From NCBI GenBank assembly GCA_021767525.1, contig JAASTF010000091.1, positions 1-10,496 of the forward strand: a stretch of 10,496 nucleotides of DNA, written 5' to 3'. The translations under genes and the position numbers were made by a program. Below the pieces are notes generated by a model. The model made no database searches and was not told the origin of the DNA. It worked only from the letters and a program-made list of their open reading frames with translations. Below, in pieces: positions 5,818 to 10,496 of the stretch; positions within the stretch are counted from its first letter, which is position 1, and each line of letters starts with the position of its first letter. The DNA comes from Paracoccaceae bacterium. GTDB taxonomy: Bacteria > Pseudomonadota > Alphaproteobacteria > Rhodobacterales > Rhodobacteraceae.

Positions 5818-7035
5818 ATGTCGAGCATTCTGACCAACAACAGCGCAATGGTCGCGCTGCAGACGATGCGTTCGATCAACAAGAACATGGCATCGGTCCA
5901 GTCCGAGATCTCCACCGGTAAATCCGTGGCCTCGGCAAAGGACAACGCCGCTGTCTGGGCCATCTCGAAAGTGATGGAATCGGATGTGAAGGGCCTCAAG
6001 GCCATCTCGGACAGCCTGTCGCTGGGCGAGGCCACCGTGGCCGTGGCGCGCGAAGCCGCAGAAACCACCACGGACCTGCTGAACCAGATGAAGGCCAAGA
6101 TCGTGGCCGCGCAAGAAGACAACGTCGACCGCGCCAAGATCAACGCCGACGTGACCGCGCTGAAAGAACAGATCGGCGCTGTCGTGGGTGCAGCCCAGTT
6201 CAACGGTCTGAACCTGGTCGACGGCACCACCGCCTCGGCCGAGGTGCTGGCCTCGCTGGACCGCAGCGGTTCGACCGTGACGCCGTCGACGATCACCGTG
6301 ACCGGCCAGAACCTGTCGGTTGGCGGCTATACTGCCATCGCGGGCTTTGACGCCACCAACACCGACGGCGTTGCAGCCGACGGTCAGGACACGTTCGGCT
6401 TTTCGCTGGATGCCAATGCCGGCACCGACGATAGCGGCCAGATCGAGTTCGACGACCCCGGTTACACGGCAGGCGATTCGGTGACGCTGAGCATCGGTGA
6501 CACCCAGGTGACCTATCAGATCACCCAGGCCGATATCGATGCGACCTCGACCGCGGATGTCATCGCCGTGGGCGTGAAAGCCGCGATCGAAGCCTCGGGC
6601 GCGAACGTGTCGGTCGATTACGACACGACCAACTCGGGCCGCCTGGTGATCACGAACGAGGACACCGCGAACGGTGTGACCATCAGCGGTCAGTTCACCA
6701 ACGCCAACTCTGGCGGTCTGGGCGCTCTGTCGTCGATCGACGTGTCGACCGACACCGGCGCGGCCGCGGCCCTGGGCACGGTGGAAACCCTGATCGACAC
6801 CGCGATCAGCGCGGCGGCGGCCTTCGGTTCGGTCGAAGGCCGGATCGAAACCCAGGCCGAGTTCATCACCAACCTGACGGACTCGCTGAAATCCGGCATC
6901 GGCGCGATGGTCGATGCCGACATGGAAGAGGCCTCGGCCCGCCTGCAGGCGCTTCAGGTGCAGCAGCAGCTGGGCGTTCAGGCTCTGTCGATCGCCAACC
7001 AGGCGCCGCAGACCCTGCTGTCGCTGTTCCGCTAA
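5818..7035 (+). CDS. fliC: Flagellin (filament subunit)
   Basis: The 405-aa protein is the filament subunit exported through the flagellar type III system. The N-terminal D0/D1 region (1 to about 140) begins S-S-I-L-T-N-N-S-A-M-V-A-L-Q-T and includes I-S-T-G-K-S-V-A-S-A-K-D at 31-42 and A-Q-F-N-G-L-N-L at 126-133. The C-terminal D1/D0 region (about 318-405) ends Q-A-P-Q-T-L-L-S-L-F-R. The central part (about 141-317) is Asp/Thr/Gly-rich and makes this longer than minimal alphaproteobacterial flagellins. Residues about 218-283 resemble a flagellin hook IN motif (V-T-L-S-I-G-D, an A-A-I-E-A-S helix, then R-L-V-I-T-N). There are no cysteines. AAGGA lies upstream of the ATG. The 225-bp leader and the hairpin directly after the stop suggest a mainly monocistronic, abundant transcript. 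The symbol follows the common usage fliC or fla. Confidence 0.97.
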   Translation: MSSILTNNSAMVALQTMRSINKNMASVQSEISTGKSVASAKDNAAVWAISKVMESDVKGLKAISDSLSLGEATVAVAREAAETTTDLLNQMKAKIVAAQEDNVDRAKINADVTALKEQIGAVVGAAQFNGLNLVDGTTASAEVLASLDRSGSTVTPSTITVTGQNLSVGGYTAIAGFDATNTDGVAADGQDTFGFSLDANAGTDDSGQIEFDDPGYTAGDSVTLSIGDTQVTYQITQADIDATSTADVIAVGVKAAIEASGANVSVDYDTTNSGRLVITNEDTANGVTISGQFTNANSGGLGALSSIDVSTDTGAAAALGTVETLIDTAISAAAAFGSVEGRIETQAEFITNLTDSLKSGIGAMVDADMEEASARLQALQVQQQLGVQALSIANQAPQTLLSLFR

Positions 7036-7043
7036 GGTGACAC

Positions 7044-7071
7044 GACCGGGGGCGTCTCGGCGCCCCCGGTC
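7044..7071 (+). terminator. Strong GC-rich hairpin after the flagellin gene
   Basis: Perfect 11-bp arms, GACCGGGGGCG at 7044-7054 and CGCCCCCGGTC at 7061-7071, flank a 6-nt loop (TCTCGG). It begins 8 bp after the flagellin stop. No T-run follows, so it may act as an inefficient terminator or a 3'-end stabiliser that lets some transcription continue into flaF and keeps flagellin mRNA in excess. Confidence 0.8.
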
Positions 7072-7109
7072 CCCGATTTCCCACGCATCGCAACCCGGAA
7101 GGACAAGAC

Positions 7110-7487
7110 GTGACTCCACAACGTCTGGCACAGCGCGCCTATCAATCGAACGCCACACCGATCCGCACGCCCCGCGGCGCCGAGTACGAGGTTTTCGCCC
7201 GCGTCACGCATCGCATGGCCGGCGCCGCCCGCAAGGGCAAGACCGGCTTTGCCGCCTTGGCCGAGGCCATCCACGAAAACCGGCGCCTCTGGACGACACT
7301 GGCGTTGTCGGTCGCGGATCGCGACAACGCGCTGCCCGACGATCTGCGTGCGCGGTTATTCTATCTCGCCGAATTCACCGAAGCCCACAGCCGCAAGGTC
7401 TTGCGCGGGAAGGCCCCCGTGGCCCCGCTGGTCGAGGTGAACACGGCCATCATGCGCGGCTTGCGCAAGGAAGGCATGGAGCCATGA
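7110..7487 (+). CDS. flaF: Flagellar biosynthesis regulator FlaF
   Basis: FlaF is an alphaproteobacterial protein needed for flagellin production and secretion; in Caulobacter it acts post-transcriptionally together with FlbT. The 125-aa product carries the family pattern. A-Y-Q-S is at 10-13, R-T-P-R-G-A-E-Y-E-V-F-A-R-V-T at 19-33, E-N-R-R-L-W at 56-61, L-P-D-D-L-R-A at 75-81, and V-N-T-A-I-M-R-G-L at 110-118. The start is a GTG with GGAAGGA 6 nt upstream. The gene overlaps flbT by ATGA at 7484-7487. It follows the flagellin hairpin by 38 bp. Confidence 0.93.
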   Translation: MTPQRLAQRAYQSNATPIRTPRGAEYEVFARVTHRMAGAARKGKTGFAALAEAIHENRRLWTTLALSVADRDNALPDDLRARLFYLAEFTEAHSRKVLRGKAPVAPLVEVNTAIMRGLRKEGMEP

Positions 7488-7885
7488 GCGGACTTGTCCT
7501 GAAGTTGAACCCGAAAGAGCGGGTTCTGGTAAACGGTGCCGTGATCGAAAACGGCGACCGGCGCGCGCGGCTGTCGATCGTGACGCCCGATGCGAATATC
7601 CTGCGTCTGCGCGACGCGATCCACCCCGAAGAGGCAAGCACACCGGTGCGCCGCGTGTGCTATGCCACGCAGCTGGTGCTGTCGGGCGATATGGACCCGG
7701 ACGAGGCACAGCAGCAATTGTTGCGCCGCATCGAAGAACTGAGCCAGGTGTTGACCGACGCCGACAGCCGCGCCCAACTGACCCAGGCGACCGAGGCGCT
7801 GATTGCCAATCGCTATTATCATTGCCTGAAGGCGCTGCGCCGGCTGATCCCGCGCGAAGACCGCCTGCTGGCCGCGGTTCGATGA
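7484..7885 (+). CDS. flbT: Flagellin post-transcriptional repressor FlbT
   Basis: FlbT in Caulobacter associates with the 5' leader of flagellin mRNA and promotes its decay or blocks its translation until the hook is finished; in some other alphaproteobacteria it has a positive role. The 133-aa product has the family N-terminus M-S-G-L-V-L-K-L-N-P-K-E-R-V-L-V-N-G-A-V at 1-20, followed by I-E-N-G-D-R-R at 21-27. A T-P-V-R-R-V-C-Y segment is at 53-60 and the C-terminal N-R-Y-Y-H-C-L-K-A-L-R-R-L-I-P at 109-123. A longer open frame extends upstream, but the ATG at 7484, coupled to the flaF stop, matches the family's N-terminus exactly. The stop overlaps the next start as ATGA. Confidence 0.94.
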   Translation: MSGLVLKLNPKERVLVNGAVIENGDRRARLSIVTPDANILRLRDAIHPEEASTPVRRVCYATQLVLSGDMDPDEAQQQLLRRIEELSQVLTDADSRAQLTQATEALIANRYYHCLKALRRLIPREDRLLAAVR

Positions 7886-8685
7886 GCTTTCAGCCGATCA
7901 TACCCACCGGCGGGCTGGCCGGCTGGCGGTTCCTGCAGCGCACCATGGACGCGCAAACCGCCAGCTTCAACGCCGGGTCGCAGATCACCCGCGACACCGA
8001 TTACTTTCTCGAGAAGATCGGAGAGATCGACACGGCCGAGCAACTTGTATCAGACCGGCGGCTGCTGCGCGTGGCCCTGGGCGCCTATGGCCTGCAGGAC
8101 GATATCGATAACCGCTATTTCATACGCAAGGTGCTGGAGGATGGCACGCTTGACCCCGACGCGCTGTCGAACCGGCTGGCCGACGATCGCTACAAGAACC
8201 TTGCCAAGGCGTTTGGCTTTGGCGATTTTCCGGTGCCCAGCTCGAAGATCAGCGATTTCGGGCCGAAAATTGTCACCCTGTATCGCCAGCAGCAATTCGA
8301 GCGTGCAGTGGGCGATCAGGACAACGCGATGCGCCTGGCGCTGAACGCGGAACGCGAATTGCCGACGATCGCCAAGGGGACCGGCAGCGACAACGCCAAG
8401 TGGTTTCGCATCATGGGCACAGCGCCGTTGCGCGAGGTGTTCGAGGTTGCCCTGGGCCTGCCCAAGGCGTTCGGGCAGATCGACCTGGATCAACAGCTCG
8501 AGGTGTTTCGCGACAAGGCGCGCGATCAGCTGGGCATCGAAACGGTCGAGGATCTGACCCAGCCCGACAAGCTGGACGCGGTGGTACAGCGCTATCTTCT
8601 GCGTGCCCAGGTGGCCGAGTTCACGGCGACCAGTCCTGGGTCGGTCGCGCTTAGCCTGTTACAGACGATTCCGCGCCTGCGATAG
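7882..8685 (+). CDS. DUF1217 family flagellar-locus protein, function unknown
   Basis: The 267-aa product fits the DUF1217 family, which is found in flagellar gene clusters of Rhodobacterales and Rhizobiales; its role is not established. It has no signal peptide, membrane segment or recognised catalytic motif. It appears largely helical, with charged segments such as D-Y-F-L-E-K-I-G-E-I at 40-49 and the family-like N-R-Y-F-I-R-K-V-L-E-D-G at 77-88, followed by D-D-R-Y-K-N-L-A-K-A-F-G-F at 101-113. A second helical half follows (about 120-245). The ATG overlaps the flbT stop (ATGA at 7882-7885), so it is probably translationally coupled to flaF-flbT. The gene converges on fliI with a 12-bp gap. 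From position I infer a role in flagellar assembly or flagellin expression. Confidence 0.82.
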   Translation: MSFQPIIPTGGLAGWRFLQRTMDAQTASFNAGSQITRDTDYFLEKIGEIDTAEQLVSDRRLLRVALGAYGLQDDIDNRYFIRKVLEDGTLDPDALSNRLADDRYKNLAKAFGFGDFPVPSSKISDFGPKIVTLYRQQQFERAVGDQDNAMRLALNAERELPTIAKGTGSDNAKWFRIMGTAPLREVFEVALGLPKAFGQIDLDQQLEVFRDKARDQLGIETVEDLTQPDKLDAVVQRYLLRAQVAEFTATSPGSVALSLLQTIPRLR

Positions 8686-8709
8686 GTGCGGGCGGTGTCA
8701 ACCCGCGCC
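8685..8709. terminator. Possible bidirectional hairpin between the DUF1217 gene and fliI
   Basis: GGTGCGGG at 8685-8692 can pair with CCCGCGCC at 8702-8709 across a 9-nt loop, with one G-T wobble. The structure straddles the 12-bp gap between the two convergent genes and includes the fliI stop. No T-run follows in either direction, so it is only a candidate weak terminator or stabiliser. Confidence 0.35.
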
Positions 8710-10047
8710 GGCCCGCGCTGCGGCCACACTCGCCCGCCGCAGGATCAGCCGCAACTTGGCAAAGCTTTCGGCGGTGCCCTGCGGCTCGACCTCGGCCAGG
8801 AATGCATCCAGTTCGGGCCAGACGGCGATCGCGCTGTCAAGAACCGGATCGCTCCCCGCCGCGTATAGGCCCGCGCGGATCATCATCTCGTTCTCGTCAT
8901 AAACGCCCAGCAGCCGCCGCGCTTCGGATATCGCCGTGTTCTCGGCCTCGTCCGCGGCCTCGGGCAAGCTGCGCGACACCGATCGCGGCAGATCGACCGC
9001 GGGATAGCGGCCCCTTTCAGCGATCTTGCGGTCCATGACCACGTGACCGTCCAGAACGCCACGCAAAATGTCGGCCACCGGCTCTTCCATGTCCGATCCG
9101 GCCACCAGCACGGTGAACAGGGCGGTGATGTCGCCCATGCCGTCGCAGCCGGGCCCGGCGCGTTCGGCCAGCGCCATGATGGTGTGGGCCGTCGACGCCG
9201 GAAAGCCGCGCAGGGCCGCGGCCTCGCCCGAGGCGACGGCGATTTCGCGGTGAGCCTCGGCAAAGCGGGTGATCGAATCTGCCAGCAACAAAACGTTCCG
9301 GCCTTGGTCGCGAAAATGCTCGGCCACGCTCATCGCCGTCCAGGCGCAGCGCCGCCGCAACAGGGGCGACTGATCCGATGTCGCCGCCACCACGACCGCG
9401 CGGGTCATGCCGTCGGGGCCCAACACGTTGCGGACGAAATCGCCCAGTTCACGCCCGCGTTCGCCGATCAGGGCGATCACCACGACATCGGCCTGCATGT
9501 TCTGCGCCAGGTGCCCCAAAAGCCGCGTCTTGCCGACACCCGAGCCCGCGAACAGGCCAAGCCGCTGCCCCTGCACGATCGGCAGAAGCGTGTTGAAAAC
9601 GCGCATCCCGGTTTCCAGCCGCCGACCCAGGCCGCGGCGTTGCGCGGCGGGCGGCGGTGCGGCGTAAAGGTCGCGCGCGGTTTCGCCACGGGGCAACATG
9701 CGACCGTCCAGCGGGCGGCCCATCGGATCGATCACCCGGCCGATCCACTCATCGCAAGGCGCGATTCGCGACGGACCGGAAAGGATCACCCGGTTGCCCA
9801 GCGCGACGCCGGTCAACGGCTCTTCGGGCAGCATGGTCAACGCCTCGGTGCCCAGCTGCAGCACCTCACCCTCAAGCGGCGGCCCGTCCTTGCGCAGCAG
9901 GCGCAGCCGGTCACCCAGCCGCGCCAGCGCGCCAAGCCCCTGCACCTGCACCAGCCCGCCGCCAACGCCGACCACACGGCCGACATCGCGCACCGGCGCC
10001 AGGGTTTCGACATTCGATACAAGCGGGGCAAACTTGGTCTGTGGCAT
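8698..10047 (-). CDS. fliI: Flagellum-specific type III export ATPase FliI
   Basis: FliI is the cytoplasmic, F1-beta-like hexameric ATPase that engages substrate-chaperone complexes at the flagellar export gate. The 449-aa product has an N-terminal beta-barrel domain (about 1-95) and the catalytic core. The Walker A loop A-G-S-G-V-G-K-T is at 167-174, the catalytic-glutamate segment I-G-E-R-G-R-E at 194-200, and Walker B L-L-L-A-D-S-I-T-R at 253-261. The sensor region around R-G-F-P-A-S is at 280-285. The C-terminal part includes G-R-Y-P-A-V-D at 346-352 and S-V-S-R at 356-359. GRYPAVD-type sequences are typical of FliI rather than F1-beta. The ATG at 10047 is preceded by GGAG 6 nt upstream and gives family length; the frame stays open further upstream without good support. 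The gene stands alone on this strand and diverges from flgB. Confidence 0.96.
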   Translation of the reverse strand: MPQTKFAPLVSNVETLAPVRDVGRVVGVGGGLVQVQGLGALARLGDRLRLLRKDGPPLEGEVLQLGTEALTMLPEEPLTGVALGNRVILSGPSRIAPCDEWIGRVIDPMGRPLDGRMLPRGETARDLYAAPPPAAQRRGLGRRLETGMRVFNTLLPIVQGQRLGLFAGSGVGKTRLLGHLAQNMQADVVVIALIGERGRELGDFVRNVLGPDGMTRAVVVAATSDQSPLLRRRCAWTAMSVAEHFRDQGRNVLLLADSITRFAEAHREIAVASGEAAALRGFPASTAHTIMALAERAGPGCDGMGDITALFTVLVAGSDMEEPVADILRGVLDGHVVMDRKIAERGRYPAVDLPRSVSRSLPEAADEAENTAISEARRLLGVYDENEMMIRAGLYAAGSDPVLDSAIAVWPELDAFLAEVEPQGTAESFAKLRLILRRASVAAARAGAG

Positions 10048-10131
10048 CGCACTCTCCAAAAATCTTTCGAAAACAATTTCTAAAGGAATCGGGGTTAAGC
10101 ATCGGTGTAGTTCACCGAGGGAGAAGCCCGG
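10048..10131. promoter_or_regulatory. Divergent control region between fliI and flgB
   Basis: This 84-bp gap contains the most AT-rich patch of the right side (about 10057-10088, with runs of A and T) and should hold promoters for both fliI and flgB. A TTAA at 10095-10098 (TTAACC read on the minus strand) is a CtrA half-site. Seven bases on lies TGTA at 10106-10109, a poor second half. The fliI Shine-Dalgarno GGAG (minus strand) and the flgB Shine-Dalgarno GGGAG (plus strand) lie at the two ends. No confident sigma-factor site could be assigned. Confidence 0.4.
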
Positions 10132-10496
10132 ATGTTTGCCAATTTGCAGATTTTTCGCATGTCGCACGCCATGGCCACCCATGCCGGCGCGCGGCAGGCC
10201 ACCATTGCCCAGAACATGGCCCATGCCGACACGCCCGGATACAAGGCGCGCGATCTGCGCCCCTTTGCCGAGATGGTCGGCCCCCGGGCCGACGGGTTGC
10301 GGGCCACGCGCGCCAGCCACCTGGGCGGCAGCGGCGCAGGCCAATTTTCGCTGGAACAGATCGAACGCGGCGGTGCCACCACCAACCCGAACGGCAACGA
10401 TGTGACGCTGGAGCAAGAGATGCTGCACGCCGTCGACACCAAGCGGCAGCATGACCGCGCGCTTGCGATCTACAAAAGCTCGCTCACCATCCTGCG
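10132..10496 (+). CDS. flgB: Flagellar basal-body proximal rod protein FlgB (5' part, runs off the window)
   Basis: FlgB is a proximal rod subunit just above the MS ring. The 121 codons visible begin M-F-A-N-L-Q-I-F-R. They contain the rod-protein N-terminal motif, A-Q-N-M-A-H-A-D-T-P-G-Y-K-A-R-D at 27-42, which matches the axial-protein N-N-x-A-N-x-x-T-P-G-Y pattern. The FlgB block P-N-G-N-D-V-T-L-E-Q-E-M is at 87-98 and the terminal helix A-I-Y-K-S-S-L-T-I-L at 111-120. Little more than a few residues should be missing. The ATG is preceded by AGGGAG with about 8 nt spacing. In most flagellar clusters flgC and fliE follow, so a rod operon probably continues beyond the window. Confidence 0.93.
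   Translation, partial: MFANLQIFRMSHAMATHAGARQATIAQNMAHADTPGYKARDLRPFAEMVGPRADGLRATRASHLGGSGAGQFSLEQIERGGATTNPNGNDVTLEQEMLHAVDTKRQHDRALAIYKSSLTIL

Noticed and set aside
5734..7158. Long minus-strand open frame (474 codons) opposite the flagellin gene
   Set aside because: It is a mirror of the strongly codon-biased, GC-rich flagellin frame. The translation is low-complexity Arg/Gly/His-rich without domain features, and the plus strand carries an unmistakable flagellin.
7657..7881. Earlier start for the DUF1217 gene inside flbT
   Set aside because: The upstream part is flbT read out of frame. The ATG at 7882 overlaps the flbT stop and gives a sensible family N-terminus.
9043..10083. Plus-strand open frame opposite fliI
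   Set aside because: It is a GC-driven shadow; the minus strand encodes all FliI catalytic motifs.
10095..10109. TTAA-N7-TGTA as a third CtrA-like box between fliI and flgB
   Set aside because: Only the first half-site fits. With one half matching it is weaker than the two paired repeats, so I did not count it as supporting evidence.
10048..10452. N-terminal extension of fliI upstream of its ATG
   Set aside because: The frame is open, but it overlaps flgB on the other strand, and the family N-terminus and GGAG site support the ATG at 10047.
1..10496. Mobile element, prophage, CRISPR or defence system
   Set aside because: No transposase, integrase, spaced repeat array or restriction-type gene is visible. 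The only repeats are short in-gene duplications in fliK, and base composition is even across genes.

Overview
The window is a stretch of GC-rich alphaproteobacterial chromosome, most likely from Rhodobacteraceae (Roseobacter-like). The evidence is the flagellin-flaF-flbT-DUF1217 gene order, a flgJ that has only the rod-binding domain, and a ubiE-ubiB pair at the left edge. Gene assignments come from recognising motifs in the translations; no database search was possible.

Layout. Positions 1-1579 (+) hold the last codons of a probable ubiE and a complete ubiB-type kinase-like gene for ubiquinone biosynthesis. ubiB converges on an APH/choline-kinase-family phosphotransferase (1576-2457, -), and the two stop codons overlap in one CTAG. 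The flagellar region starts at 2533. The fliK-flgD pair (hook-length control and hook cap) runs leftward. Across a 110-bp divergent gap, flgJ-flgN (rod-assembly protein and a hook-associated-protein chaperone) runs rightward. A 225-bp leader then precedes a 405-aa flagellin, which is followed by a strong GC-rich hairpin. Next come flaF-flbT-DUF1217, joined by ATGA start/stop overlaps. fliI (export ATPase) is on the minus strand and converges on the DUF1217 gene. It diverges from flgB (proximal rod), which runs off the right edge.

How they work together. FliI powers the flagellar type III export of rod, hook and filament subunits. FlgJ and FlgB belong to rod assembly. FlgD caps the growing hook and FliK measures it. 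FlgN chaperones the hook-filament junction proteins. Flagellin forms the filament. FlaF and FlbT are the alphaproteobacterial post-transcriptional regulators of flagellin synthesis. The DUF1217 protein is a flagellar-locus protein of unknown role.

I see no mobile element, CRISPR array, tRNA or rRNA, and no sign of a wholly new system. The points most worth a second look are: direct-repeat TTA-N8-TTA elements (11-bp period, CtrA-like) in two flagellar control regions; in-frame 39-bp and 27-bp tandem repeats in fliK; the long flagellin leader next to flbT; the DUF1217 gene; and the phosphotransferase placed downstream of flgD.
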